Notes under the pieces: generated by a model
The model's database searches: none
Seen by the model: the letters and a program-made list of their open reading frames with translations, nothing else
Told to the model about the DNA's origin: nothing
NCBI RefSeq assembly: GCF_032583975.1
Contig: NZ_JAWHTF010000004.1
From: Gilvirhabdus luticola
Lineage (GTDB): Bacteria; Bacteroidota; Bacteroidia; Flavobacteriales; Flavobacteriaceae
Direction: 5' to 3' (one strand)
DNA: 64,000 nucleotides
Position numbers and translations under genes: made by a program
Shown: positions 1-8,774 of the stretch, in pieces
Layout: each line of letters opens with the position of its first letter
Numbering within the stretch: the stretch's first letter is position 1

Positions 1-289
1 TATCAGCCAAATCACAAGGGTTCATTTTACATATTTTATTAATGTCAAAATCGTCAAATATTTCTTTGAATATCCCAGAATTAATTATTTGTTCTACAAG
101 TTTAGAGTTAGCATTCTGACTATATGCAATTAAAGTTATAAAAATTTCAACAATCTCATTTTCTGATAGTTCTTTAGAAACCTTTCGGTCATTTCTTAAT
201 TTGATTTCTTTTGAAAAAATAGGCTCAACTTTATACATGTCTATTTTCTCAATGATATTGTCAATATGTTGAAAAATTTCGTTTTTCAT
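1..289 (-). CDS. Partial gene, N-terminal 96 codons, possible DNA glycosylase-like protein
   Basis: An open frame starts at ATG 289 and runs leftward off the window without a stop. The peptide begins MKNEIFQHIDNIIEKID and is hydrophilic and helical. Its pattern of a helical bundle followed by a segment ending NKICKMNPCDLAD loosely recalls the start of DNA-3-methyladenine glycosylase I (Tag)-like proteins, but no catalytic residue is inside the window, so this is only a guess. It is in the same frame as the broken McrB-type segment just upstream (290-397), separated by one TGA and one Glu codon, so it could be a separate gene, a re-initiation product, or the rest of a decayed fusion. Confidence 0.4.
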   Translation of the reverse strand, partial: MKNEIFQHIDNIIEKIDMYKVEPIFSKEIKLRNDRKVSKELSENEIVEIFITLIAYSQNANSKLVEQIINSGIFKEIFDDFDINKICKMNPCDLAD

Positions 290-397
290 CTCTCATAAAT
301 CATAAGTTGATGAGTGAGCACCTGGTTCGATACCTTGCTAATCAATTTCTTCTATGGCTTTTAGTATATGTTCTCTATTTACTTTATCAAATAACAT
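290..397 (-). pseudogene. Remnant of an McrB-type restriction protein N-terminus
   Basis: From ATG 397 the frame reads MLFDKVNREHILKAIEEID, then an in-frame TAG (340-338), then QGIEPGAHSSTYDL and a TGA (295-293). This is the characteristic opening of McrB-like, methylation-dependent restriction proteins, whose N-termini carry an 'IDxxGIPxxRxSxxYDL' motif followed by a 'YPPK' motif. The YPPK part and everything after it is missing. A single CAG to TAG change would explain the first stop. It lies 72 bases downstream of hsdR on the same strand, in the defence operon. Read as a decayed defence gene. Confidence 0.5.
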
Positions 398-444
398 AAT
401 CCTAAATTAGTCTGATAATATATAAATAATAATAATTGAGAAAT

Positions 445-460
445 TACGTATTTCCGTATT
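445..460. promoter_or_regulatory. TTACGtatttCCGTAt imperfect palindrome
   Basis: A 16-base near-palindrome lies between the hsdR stop and the McrB remnant. It matches at 13 of 16 positions the perfect palindrome at 20062-20077 (TTACGG, 4 bases, CCGTAA). Possible binding site for a dimeric regulator, perhaps the LuxR-type regulator encoded at 20204-20869. Function is inferred only from similarity among the copies. Confidence 0.3.
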
Positions 461-469
461 TAAAGATCT

Positions 470-3343
470 TTAACCAACCATTCCATGAATAAATATCTCA
501 ACAAATTGCTTCATTTTATCAAGAATGCGTTCTCCTATTTCACGTGCTTTTAAAATGCTAGGGCGATTATCTAAACATTTAAAAACCTCATCTCTAATTG
601 GTTCTTGACCACTAAAAATATAAGCGTCTACTAACGCCTTAAATTGAGCTTTGTCTAGATTTTCTTCATCACATAGTTTACCGAGCGCTAATACCTTTTC
701 ATCCTGCCAATACTGTTCAAATTCATCTTCAATAGCATCCACATCACTTATAAGTGGTAGATTCTCTTCAATAAATTTTTCAATAAGCTCACGCTTGCTT
801 CTAAGTGTAATATCCCCTCCTAATAAATCCATAATTGCTTTTTTCTGTGCTTTAGCATCCGATGTTTTAGCCTCTTTAAGTTGCGCTAAAAGTTTTAGTA
901 TATAAGCAACATTGATTACATCACGATGAATGAGTTCTAACTCAAAATCAATATCATCAAGTATCGAAGTCTTTTGTTTGGTTGTATCCTGTTTTATACG
1001 GTCGTATAAGTCAAGATATTTACTTTTATAATCTTCATACTCTTGCTCGTCAATTGTGAGATCTTCCCAATCGAAATCTGTATAAGATTGTAAAACATTT
1101 ATATTTCGCATTAACCTCCTAAATGCTTGCACAAACTTTGCGTCTTCCTCTTCGCTTGGCAAATCGTCAACACTCTGATAGGTTGGCGCAATGGCTCGTA
1201 GGTTTTTAAGTGCTTCATCAAACTTTAATGCAATTGCCTCGTATGGTGGCATAATAACCGTTTCGATAGCCTCCTTATTTGAAAATAAAGTAATAGCATC
1301 GTCAGTAGCCTTCTTAAGATTTCTGAATGCCATAATATTTCCTTGTGATTTCTGCTCACCTAATATTCTATTAGTACGAGAGAACGCCTGTATTAATCCA
1401 TGCTGTCTTAAATTCTTGTCTACGTATAGGGTATTTACCTTTTTAGCGTCAAAACCTGTAAGCAGCATATTAACTACAAGAACAATATCTAATCTATCTT
1501 TTTCATCATTAAAAGTAGCTTTCTCACGCTCTTTTAATCGCTTGCTTATGTCTTTGAAGTAATTCTCAAATTGTTGTGTATCTTTAGTTGAGAAACTAGT
1601 ATTATACATGCGATTGTAATCGCCAATAAATTCTTCAAGTTTATCTCTGGTATGACTTGACATATACTTCCCTTTAGATTCTGCTGCCATAGTTAACTCA
1701 TCACCTGGTAAATAGCCTTGGGCATCTTCGTCTTCTTCATTAGCACCATAAGTAAATATAGTAGCGATACGTAAATTATGAAGCCCTTCTTCTTTCTTCT
1801 TCTGAAAGAGCTCGTAATACTTTATCACATTATCAATACTACTCACCGCAAATATGGCAGAATAGTCTTTATTAAAGGTTTTTTGATTGTGATAGGCTAT
1901 GATATAATCTACAATTTTATCTAATCGCTTCGGGGAGTCAAAAACTTCTTTTTTGTCAATATCCTCAACTTCAATGTCTATAAAGGTGTTGCTTTTGTTT
2001 TTGTATTTACCAACATACTCAATCCCAAATTTGAGTACGTTTTGGTCTCTAATAGCATCCGTGATGACATATTTATGAAGGCAATTCCCAAACAAATCTT
2101 TGGTGGTGCGTTTACCTAATTCGTTTTTAGAGGCATTGTCTGCAAATATGGGTGTTCCCGTAAAGCCAAAGAGTTGACTATTAGCAAAGAATTCAGTGAT
2201 TCTGCCGTGGGTTTCTCCAAATTGAGAACGGTGACATTCATCAAAAATGAAAACCAGTTTTTTGTTTTGTAAATGTGCTAATCGATTTTCATAATGTGCT
2301 TTTGAGACCGCATTGTTTAATTTTTGGATGGTGGTCAAAACCAATTTGGTATCATCAGTTAATTGTTTAACAAGCGAATGTGTATTATCGGTTACATCAA
2401 CAGAATCTTTTTTAAATGCATTGAACTCCTTCATGGTTTGGTAATCCAAGTCTTTGCGATCTACTACAAACACTACTTTGTGAACGCCTGGTAAATCCAT
2501 GACCACTTGGCTCGCTTTAAACGAAGTCAAGGTTTTTCCTGAACCGGTAGTATGCCATATATAGCCATTATCGTTGGAGGTTGATACTTGCTTAATAATT
2601 GCCTCAGACGCATAGTATTGATACGGGCGCAAAATCATCATGTTTTTATATGCCTCATTCATAACCACATATTGAGCGATCATTTTACCTAAATGATCTG
2701 GGTTTAAAAATGCTGAAGCAAATTGAGTAAGCCCTGTAATATTTTTATTGTGAACATCTGCCCAGAAGAATGTTTGCTTAACCGATTGCAACTTATTATT
2801 TGCAAGGTATTTGGTGTTTACTCCGTTGCTAATCACAAACAGTTGAACGTATTGAAATAAGCCATGATTTGACCAAAAAGAATGCCGTTGGTAGCGATTT
2901 ATTTGGTTAAAAGCTTCCTTTATCTCGACACCTCTTCGTTTTAGTTCAATTTGCACAAGTGGTAAACCATTGACTAATAAGGTAATATCATACCGATTTT
3001 TATAGCTACCTTCTTGTGTAACCTGATTGGTAACTTGAAACAGGTTGTTGTTCCAGTTATCTGAATCAAAGAAGCGCACATAGACAACATTTCCATTGTC
3101 TCGAGCAAAACTGAAGCGGTCTCGGAGTGTTTTGGCTTTTTCAAACACATTGCCTTTAGCCAAATGATTGAGAATACCATCAAACTCTTTATCAGTAAAG
3201 ATGTCGGCATTAAATGCCTCAAGTTGCCCTTTTAAATTAGACACCAAAGCAGCACCATCATGCACTTTAACAAATGCATACCCTTGTTCAACCAATTGTT
3301 TGATCAAGTTATTTTCTAATATGGCTTCTGGTTGCTTACTCAT
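470..3343 (-). CDS. hsdR: Type I restriction enzyme R subunit (HsdR)
   Basis: 957 residues from ATG 3343, six bases after the phosphoesterase stop; an in-frame TTG at 3352 is possible but would overlap that stop. HsdR is the translocase and nuclease subunit of type I restriction-modification and works with HsdM and HsdS on unmethylated DNA. The N-terminal nuclease domain shows D119 and E133-L-K135 of a PD-(D/E)xK fold. The superfamily 2 motor follows with Walker A TGSGKT (266-271), a DECH box, GFTGTP and a conserved helicase C half, then an acidic helical C-terminal region for docking to HsdM. Length is normal and no break is seen. It is the last intact gene of the minus-strand operon beginning near 11377, separated from hsdM/hsdS by a Septu-like pair and a phosphoesterase. 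Confidence 0.96.
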   Translation of the reverse strand: MSKQPEAILENNLIKQLVEQGYAFVKVHDGAALVSNLKGQLEAFNADIFTDKEFDGILNHLAKGNVFEKAKTLRDRFSFARDNGNVVYVRFFDSDNWNNNLFQVTNQVTQEGSYKNRYDITLLVNGLPLVQIELKRRGVEIKEAFNQINRYQRHSFWSNHGLFQYVQLFVISNGVNTKYLANNKLQSVKQTFFWADVHNKNITGLTQFASAFLNPDHLGKMIAQYVVMNEAYKNMMILRPYQYYASEAIIKQVSTSNDNGYIWHTTGSGKTLTSFKASQVVMDLPGVHKVVFVVDRKDLDYQTMKEFNAFKKDSVDVTDNTHSLVKQLTDDTKLVLTTIQKLNNAVSKAHYENRLAHLQNKKLVFIFDECHRSQFGETHGRITEFFANSQLFGFTGTPIFADNASKNELGKRTTKDLFGNCLHKYVITDAIRDQNVLKFGIEYVGKYKNKSNTFIDIEVEDIDKKEVFDSPKRLDKIVDYIIAYHNQKTFNKDYSAIFAVSSIDNVIKYYELFQKKKEEGLHNLRIATIFTYGANEEDEDAQGYLPGDELTMAAESKGKYMSSHTRDKLEEFIGDYNRMYNTSFSTKDTQQFENYFKDISKRLKEREKATFNDEKDRLDIVLVVNMLLTGFDAKKVNTLYVDKNLRQHGLIQAFSRTNRILGEQKSQGNIMAFRNLKKATDDAITLFSNKEAIETVIMPPYEAIALKFDEALKNLRAIAPTYQSVDDLPSEEEDAKFVQAFRRLMRNINVLQSYTDFDWEDLTIDEQEYEDYKSKYLDLYDRIKQDTTKQKTSILDDIDFELELIHRDVINVAYILKLLAQLKEAKTSDAKAQKKAIMDLLGGDITLRSKRELIEKFIEENLPLISDVDAIEDEFEQYWQDEKVLALGKLCDEENLDKAQFKALVDAYIFSGQEPIRDEVFKCLDNRPSILKAREIGERILDKMKQFVEIFIHGMVG

Positions 3344-3348
3344 AATTA

Positions 3349-4254
3349 TCAACTAATTGCTGGAACATAACAAAAATTTGCTTGGTCTAATATTCGCTCA
3401 CCATTCCATCTATATGCCACAAGATTGCCTGATTTGGCTACACTAAAGTCTAAACAACACACATTTTTTGACATTAAAATTGGTTTATTGTTTTTTAACC
3501 AATAATGACCAAAGAATACAGGAACCTCAGATTCTTTATAACCCGAATTTGCTATTGGGGCGCTTTTGGCATGTTTAGGGAACTCAAATAAAGAGTCCTT
3601 GCACTCCAAATTATTGCCTTTAAGCCACCACTTTATACGATATGAATAGCGTTTATTATTATCTTTATCGAAGAATGGCACATCAGGAACATCTACTTCT
3701 TCGCCTTTTAGCAAACACTCCATTGCTTCATACTCTTTTGAAGTTTTATCAGCTGATTTAAAAAGAAATTTTTGATTACTGCAGTCAAAAACATCGAGAC
3801 TTTTTAAATAGCTAATATGTTCAGGTTTCCATTGTGCATGAACCACTCTAAAATTCTCATTTTCAAACCAAATAGGCAATGTTTTAAACCATTCCACATA
3901 CTCCGACAGCTCATCACCCATATCAGAAATTGTTCTTTCATGTTGTCCCGTATTTTTACTTGTATGAGGTCTTAAAAAGGTCCCATCCTGAAGTTGAGTC
4001 CAATAACAAATAGCATTATATTCATGATTACCAATTGTAGTGTAAGCGGCTCCATTGTTTATCATTGGGCGAACAATCTCTAAAACTTTTTTAATTTGTG
4101 GACCTCGGTCAATAAAATCCCCCACAAAAAATACTTTCCGTTTAGGGTGCTGATAGTATCCATGTTGCAGCGAATAACCTAATTCCCCTTCCAACAATTC
4201 AACAAGCTCATCTGCGTGGCCGTGAATATCTCCAATAAAATCTATTTCGTTCAT
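3349..4254 (-). CDS. Metallophosphoesterase (PP2A/diadenosine-tetraphosphatase-like)
   Basis: 301 residues of the calcineurin-like phosphoesterase superfamily. Metal-binding motifs are in order: GDIHGH (8-13), GDFIDRGP, GNHEYN and a later VVHAQW histidine. The order and spacing resemble PrpE/ApaH-type and serine/threonine phosphatase-like enzymes; the substrate may be a protein phosphate or a dinucleotide and cannot be read from sequence. No signal peptide. ATG 4254 overlaps the stop of a 16-codon ORF that copies the start of hsdR, suggesting this gene was inserted at the hsdR start. Position between a Septu-like pair and hsdR suggests a defence-associated role such as turnover of a nucleotide or phosphoprotein signal, which is inference. 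Confidence 0.8.
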   Translation of the reverse strand: MNEIDFIGDIHGHADELVELLEGELGYSLQHGYYQHPKRKVFFVGDFIDRGPQIKKVLEIVRPMINNGAAYTTIGNHEYNAICYWTQLQDGTFLRPHTSKNTGQHERTISDMGDELSEYVEWFKTLPIWFENENFRVVHAQWKPEHISYLKSLDVFDCSNQKFLFKSADKTSKEYEAMECLLKGEEVDVPDVPFFDKDNNKRYSYRIKWWLKGNNLECKDSLFEFPKHAKSAPIANSGYKESEVPVFFGHYWLKNNKPILMSKNVCCLDFSVAKSGNLVAYRWNGERILDQANFCYVPAIS

Positions 4255-4301
4255 AGTCTTCTTTTAAACATGAATAATATGGCTTCTGGTTGTTTAGTCA
4301 T
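4251..4301 (-). other. Stranded copy of the hsdR start (16-codon ORF)
   Basis: Immediately after the ptuB stop (TAA 4304-4302) an ATG opens the peptide MTKQPEAILFMFKRRL, ending in a TGA that overlaps the phosphoesterase ATG. The first nine codons match the hsdR start (MSKQPEAIL, from 3343) at 24 of 27 bases. The simplest reading is that hsdR once began here and that the phosphoesterase gene was inserted with partial duplication, leaving a scar. It now may couple translation from ptuB to the phosphoesterase. Confidence 0.7.
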
Positions 4302-5045
4302 TTATCTTCTTTCAAGTATAATTTCTAAAGAGGAATTATGCATTAATTCAAACTCATCGTTCCATAAACCTAATACTTCCATCGAATCTTTTATCTCTTG
4401 ATAAACTTCATTTGAATGTAATATTGTTGCACATGTCGCTGAATAGTCACTATCTGGTTGACATTCCAATAGCATTCTTTTAAATGAATTCAAAAATTTA
4501 TTCCTTCGTTGAGTAAGATTATTTTCAATAAATAAATCCTGCTTTTCTTTACAGGTATCAATCAAATCTTCAAGTTTTTCACCAATTTCAAACCGTTCAA
4601 TTACTGCTTTTGTTTGGTCATTAAGGTTAATAACTCCTTCAGTATCTTTTCCTTTTTGGGTTTTACCCTTTATTCTATATCGCCTTATAAAAAATTCATT
4701 TTGAGGGTTATCTATGAACGGATTAACAATTGGTGTTGCAATTACATCGTGAGTACCTTTCGCTCCATTACATCTCTTGCAGGATGGCAATAAGTTATCC
4801 CATTCTAGAACTTTAATGGAATTATTAGCTTTGTCTTCAAAATGCTCAACTTCAACATATATTGGTCCAACCTGCAATTTGCATTCACAATATGCGCATT
4901 TGTATCTACTCATTTCCAATAATGCCTCCTTGAGCCAATCTACATTCCAAACATTAGTACCATTTGTTTGAAATTGTATCGTTCCGTCTCTAACAAAATC
5001 TGGTGTTAGTTTTATTGGGGTAAATGTTCTGGTTAATTTAATCAT
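4302..5045 (-). CDS. ptuB: HNH endonuclease, PtuB/TIGR02646-like (Septu partner)
   Basis: About 247 residues. The zinc-binding HNH core is clear: a CAYC pair, then VEVEHFED with the catalytic-type histidine, WDNLLPSC with the asparagine, and CKRCNGAKGTH with the second cysteine pair. Architecture matches the HNH nuclease partner (PtuB, TIGR02646-like) encoded beside an AAA ATPase in Septu anti-phage systems. ATG 5045 sits in ATGATTAA, overlapping the stop of the upstream ATPase by 8 bases; ATG 5060 is an alternative giving five more residues. The overlap implies translational coupling with the ATPase. A role as the DNA-degrading effector is inferred from the family. Confidence 0.75.
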   Translation of the reverse strand: MIKLTRTFTPIKLTPDFVRDGTIQFQTNGTNVWNVDWLKEALLEMSRYKCAYCECKLQVGPIYVEVEHFEDKANNSIKVLEWDNLLPSCKRCNGAKGTHDVIATPIVNPFIDNPQNEFFIRRYRIKGKTQKGKDTEGVINLNDQTKAVIERFEIGEKLEDLIDTCKEKQDLFIENNLTQRRNKFLNSFKRMLLECQPDSDYSATCATILHSNEVYQEIKDSMEVLGLWNDEFELMHNSSLEIILERR

Positions 5046-6225
5046 GGGCTCTATCATCATTTACTCCAGCAAGTTGAAATTTTAAAAGCTTTCTTACTGG
5101 GTTATTAGGGTGCAACATAATGTTTAATTCATTATATGTGTTTTGTGCTGTTTCTAAATTATCATTATCAATTGCACTAGAAAACGAATCCATTAGTTCT
5201 GTAAAAATTTGAGTTCTCAAATCCTCCATTCCCATAACATCAATTAATACTTCTTCAATTGTCCAACCTTGAAAGCCAAATTCTGTTTCAGGTAATTCTC
5301 TTTCTATCACTTTATTATTATCTCTTTCTAAAGCTATAATTTGATCAGGTTTTGCTGATTGAATAATATGTGGGCTGTGAGTAGATACAAAAAATTGAGC
5401 ATTTGGAAAAGTAGTCTCTAAAATACTAATCACCTTCGACTGCCATTCCGGGTGCAAATGCAATTCAATCTCATCTATGACAATTATTCCGTTAAAATCT
5501 TGTGCATTTATTTGAGGGTCAGTAAACCTGAATTCAATTTCCTTTATTATACCAAAAACTACTGCAATAATTGATTTGAATCCGGCTGATAAATATTCAT
5601 AATAGATTTCTCCATTTGGTGTGTTAATCAATATATCATTAGTAGAAGAATCCACACGACTAAATGTGAATTCTGGATTTAATAATGAAAAACATCTTTT
5701 TGCAAGGCTAAAGTTGTTTTTTTGTTCCGGTGTTAACCCTTGACCTTCAGAATGAGGTTCAAACATATAACGCCTTACAAACCAATTTTTTACATTGGTT
5801 ATATTTATACCATTAATTGCATCATTCCATAATTTAGAATCATCCTTTTGTTCATCCCTTTCTATATTCTGCAAATTAGTATATGGAAATAGTCTTTGTG
5901 TTTTTAATGTTAAGATTCCACTACTTTCAACATGAGCACCTACAATTCTTGCATTAGTATCCGGTTTGAACGTGTTAAAGGTTACTTCTTGAGTTTTGGT
6001 TTCTCCATCGACATCAAAAGTGAAAGAGACTTTACTTGAATCGGCATTAGCATTAGTCTTTAGAATTGAAGTTCTCCCATTAGCAAAAATGTGACTTATC
6101 ACCTCTAAAACTGTTGTTTTACCTATTCCATTAGGTCCACATAATATATTTATTTTGTCATTTGGTGTTATTTCCAATTCTTCAATGCCTGCAACTCCTT
6201 CTATTTTAATCTTCGTTAGTTCCAT
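5038..6225 (-). CDS. ptuA: AAA/ABC-type ATPase, PtuA-like (Septu partner)
   Basis: 395 residues of the SMC/ABC-like AAA_15/AAA_21 ATPase group. Walker A GPNGIGKTT is at 30-38; LSAGFKS resembles an ABC signature; Walker B IIVIDEIELHLHPEWQ begins near 246; a D/H-loop VSTHSPHIIQ lies near 281. The paired overlapping gene is an HNH nuclease, so this is called a Septu PtuA-like sensor. It is somewhat short for PtuA, so another ATPase/HNH two-gene family is possible. It begins 10 bases after the second hsdS, so the Septu-like pair is embedded in the type I restriction operon. Confidence 0.7.
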   Translation of the reverse strand: MELTKIKIEGVAGIEELEITPNDKINILCGPNGIGKTTVLEVISHIFANGRTSILKTNANADSSKVSFTFDVDGETKTQEVTFNTFKPDTNARIVGAHVESSGILTLKTQRLFPYTNLQNIERDEQKDDSKLWNDAINGINITNVKNWFVRRYMFEPHSEGQGLTPEQKNNFSLAKRCFSLLNPEFTFSRVDSSTNDILINTPNGEIYYEYLSAGFKSIIAVVFGIIKEIEFRFTDPQINAQDFNGIIVIDEIELHLHPEWQSKVISILETTFPNAQFFVSTHSPHIIQSAKPDQIIALERDNNKVIERELPETEFGFQGWTIEEVLIDVMGMEDLRTQIFTELMDSFSSAIDNDNLETAQNTYNELNIMLHPNNPVRKLLKFQLAGVNDDRAHD

Positions 6226-6235
6226 AATTTATTAT

Positions 6236-7510
6236 TTATACAAACATTTGCTGTAACAGCCCTTTTTTAAAGGTTTGGGTTTTGATTATTTGATTATTTA
6301 TTACTTCTATTTTGGTATCGATACTCGATAAGTAGGTAGCGATTTTTTGTTGTTCTTCTTTTTGAGGTATATCAACTTTTAATTTCATTAACTCAACTTT
6401 AGACATGTTATATCTAGTACTTCCTTGAGCAAGAGGAATGATTTTTCTTCTAAAAATCTCACTTCTTAATAGAAACTGTAAAAATTGTGGAACAAGTAAT
6501 TCAATATTATTTGGACGATAACCAAAACAAAAGCTATTCAAGTATAGCTCTTCAATTTTATCTAATAAAACTGAAGCTGTTCCAATTTCCTTAGGGGTCT
6601 CTGAAGATGTCGTGAAAAAAGCATCTCCAAATTGTGCTCTGCTTTGCTTTTCATTCTCATTTAATTTTACAAAGCCGAATTCATCAGGATTAATTTTTGA
6701 ACCCCTGAAAATTTGCATGTATTGGATATATGGTTTTCCTTCTCCGAAATCCTCTTTAGTCTTTCCAGTTAAACCGTTAAATGTTTTTCCAATCTCCCCC
6801 AATCGTTTCTCCTCCCAATCTGGGTAGGGATTTCCGTGTTCGTCTTTGAAGCGGAGTTTTTGTGAGAAGAGTTGTTGCATGACGCCTTTTTTGTATTGCT
6901 CCAACAATGCCTTCTTTTTAGTAAGCTGCTGTATTTTTTCATCTACTGCACTTAAAAAGGAAGCTATTTTTTGTTGTTCGGGGAGGGTCGGATATGAAAA
7001 CTTAAAGTTTCTAAGTTTTGTTAAAGTGATTCTAGTTATAGCTTGACCAGCAATAGATGCTAATATTTCTCTCTGTCCCATAGGACCTGCAATACATTGA
7101 TAAATAAAATCATTTAATGCCAATGATTTATTTCCTCTTATAAAAGCTACACTTGACAATAAACTGAACTCTTCATCTAATGTATTCATACAAACTGTCC
7201 CAGTAGCAGAGCCGTCTTTAGTTAGAAGGATATCATTTAACTGAACATTACATCTTTTGTATATATCTCTATGGGCTTCATCACTTAAATATGGCACATC
7301 CGATATTTCCATATAACCATTTCGAATGTTTCTTGACGTTATGTATTTATAATTTCCAGTTTCTAAGAGTTGTGGTGAAAAATGTGTTCCATCCTGAATT
7401 TTATCTGAAACTTCTTCCAATTTTAATTTCTCCCACTCCTCTTCAAACTCTTTGAAGCGGAGTTGAGGAACTAACTTTTTAGTGGCGATATATTCTTTTG
7501 TCTCTTGCAT
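6236..7510 (-). CDS. hsdS: Type I restriction specificity subunit HsdS, second copy
   Basis: 424 residues with two target-recognition domains, each followed by a conserved helical spacer (QQKIASFLSAVDEKIQQL near the middle, QQKIATYLSSIDTKIE near the end). The first recognition domain differs completely from that of the neighbouring hsdS (7512-8774), while the second is identical and encoded by identical DNA over 534 bases. It starts one base after the preceding hsdS stops, so both are probably translated from one message. Two complete specificity subunits sharing one half-site would let the system methylate two bipartite sequences. Confidence 0.93.
   Translation of the reverse strand: MQETKEYIATKKLVPQLRFKEFEEEWEKLKLEEVSDKIQDGTHFSPQLLETGNYKYITSRNIRNGYMEISDVPYLSDEAHRDIYKRCNVQLNDILLTKDGSATGTVCMNTLDEEFSLLSSVAFIRGNKSLALNDFIYQCIAGPMGQREILASIAGQAITRITLTKLRNFKFSYPTLPEQQKIASFLSAVDEKIQQLTKKKALLEQYKKGVMQQLFSQKLRFKDEHGNPYPDWEEKRLGEIGKTFNGLTGKTKEDFGEGKPYIQYMQIFRGSKINPDEFGFVKLNENEKQSRAQFGDAFFTTSSETPKEIGTASVLLDKIEELYLNSFCFGYRPNNIELLVPQFLQFLLRSEIFRRKIIPLAQGSTRYNMSKVELMKLKVDIPQKEEQQKIATYLSSIDTKIEVINNQIIKTQTFKKGLLQQMFV
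6304..6837. repeat. 534-bp identical direct repeat, copy A (hsdS second recognition domain)
   Basis: Reading both copies side by side with an offset of 1282 bases, 6304-6837 and 7586-8119 agree at every base. Flanks diverge at once: scattered changes over the last about 65 bases of the genes, and wholly different upstream halves. The block covers the second target-recognition domain. Identity including synonymous positions points to a recent duplication or continuing gene conversion. Confidence 0.92.
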
Positions 7511-7511
7511 A

Positions 7512-8774
7512 TTATGCGGCTACAAACATCTGTTGCAACAGCCCTTTTTTAAAGGTTTGCGTTTGAGTTATTTGATTATTTACTGCTTCTATTTTGGTAT
7601 CGATACTCGATAAGTAGGTAGCGATTTTTTGTTGTTCTTCTTTTTGAGGTATATCAACTTTTAATTTCATTAACTCAACTTTAGACATGTTATATCTAGT
7701 ACTTCCTTGAGCAAGAGGAATGATTTTTCTTCTAAAAATCTCACTTCTTAATAGAAACTGTAAAAATTGTGGAACAAGTAATTCAATATTATTTGGACGA
7801 TAACCAAAACAAAAGCTATTCAAGTATAGCTCTTCAATTTTATCTAATAAAACTGAAGCTGTTCCAATTTCCTTAGGGGTCTCTGAAGATGTCGTGAAAA
7901 AAGCATCTCCAAATTGTGCTCTGCTTTGCTTTTCATTCTCATTTAATTTTACAAAGCCGAATTCATCAGGATTAATTTTTGAACCCCTGAAAATTTGCAT
8001 GTATTGGATATATGGTTTTCCTTCTCCGAAATCCTCTTTAGTCTTTCCAGTTAAACCGTTAAATGTTTTTCCAATCTCCCCCAATCGTTTCTCCTCCCAA
8101 TCTGGGTAGGGATTTCCGTTTTCGTCTTTGAAGCGGAGCTGGCCAGAGAAGAGTTGTTGCATTACGCCTTTTTTGTATTGCTCCAGCAATTCCTTCTTTT
8201 TGGTGAGCTGCTGTATTTTTTCATCTACCGCACTTAAAAAGGAGGCGATTTTTTGTTGTTCGGTGAGGGATGGAATTAAAGTTTTTAACTTTAGTATTTC
8301 CTTTTTGCTAATCTCCAAAAATGTCGAACCTGAAGCTCTTTTTAAAAATAAATTCTTATGCTTAATTATCCAATTATATAAGAATTCATTGTCGTTATCT
8401 TCATTAACAATAAATGATTGAAAACCTTGATTTGTACAAACTTCTCTCAAAGCTATACTAATATCTCCAACAGTCGCTCTACTTGAAAACAATAACGTTC
8501 CTTTTGGTAATAGTTTTGCTGAAGATTTTTTTAATCCTAAATCAGTTATAGTTCTTTTACTTTCTGAAACATATTTTGATTTTAATTCAGTTGGAGTAAA
8601 CCATTGATGTTTACCATTCCAATATGATTCATTAACCGTTTCTGGTGTGCCACCACCAACTATTTCAGAAGTGTCTCCAAGTGTTACTATACTCCATTCT
8701 CCATCAAACTCTTTGAATCGTAATGCGGGAACGAGTTGCTTTTCGGTTTCGATATGTGTTAAAGTGTTACTCAT
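7512..8774 (-). CDS. hsdS: Type I restriction specificity subunit HsdS, first copy
   Basis: 420 residues, two recognition domains with conserved helical spacers (QQKIASFLSAVDEKIQQL and QQKIATYLSSIDTKIE). The N-terminal domain is unique; the C-terminal half from FKDENGNPYPDWEEKRLGEI onward is the same as in the downstream copy. The ATG at 8774 overlaps the TGA of a 40-codon ORF, and the stop lies one base before the next hsdS. Pairs with HsdM (8893-10455) and HsdR (470-3343). The two hsdS genes could exchange first domains by recombination across the identical block. Confidence 0.93.
   Translation of the reverse strand: MSNTLTHIETEKQLVPALRFKEFDGEWSIVTLGDTSEIVGGGTPETVNESYWNGKHQWFTPTELKSKYVSESKRTITDLGLKKSSAKLLPKGTLLFSSRATVGDISIALREVCTNQGFQSFIVNEDNDNEFLYNWIIKHKNLFLKRASGSTFLEISKKEILKLKTLIPSLTEQQKIASFLSAVDEKIQQLTKKKELLEQYKKGVMQQLFSGQLRFKDENGNPYPDWEEKRLGEIGKTFNGLTGKTKEDFGEGKPYIQYMQIFRGSKINPDEFGFVKLNENEKQSRAQFGDAFFTTSSETPKEIGTASVLLDKIEELYLNSFCFGYRPNNIELLVPQFLQFLLRSEIFRRKIIPLAQGSTRYNMSKVELMKLKVDIPQKEEQQKIATYLSSIDTKIEAVNNQITQTQTFKKGLLQQMFVAA
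7586..8119. repeat. 534-bp identical direct repeat, copy B (hsdS second recognition domain)
   Basis: Second copy of the block at 6304-6837, same orientation. Recombination between the copies would delete one full hsdS equivalent (1282 bases) and fuse the halves cleanly, leaving a single intact hsdS with the first copy's N-terminal domain. Confidence 0.92.

Noticed and set aside
2974..3222. 82-codon ORF inside hsdR in another frame
   Set aside because: Overlaps the nuclease domain of hsdR entirely; no independent support.
6612..8109. Two identical 71-codon plus-strand ORFs (6612-6827 and 7894-8109)
   Set aside because: They are antisense shadows of the duplicated hsdS recognition domain, not a repeated gene.
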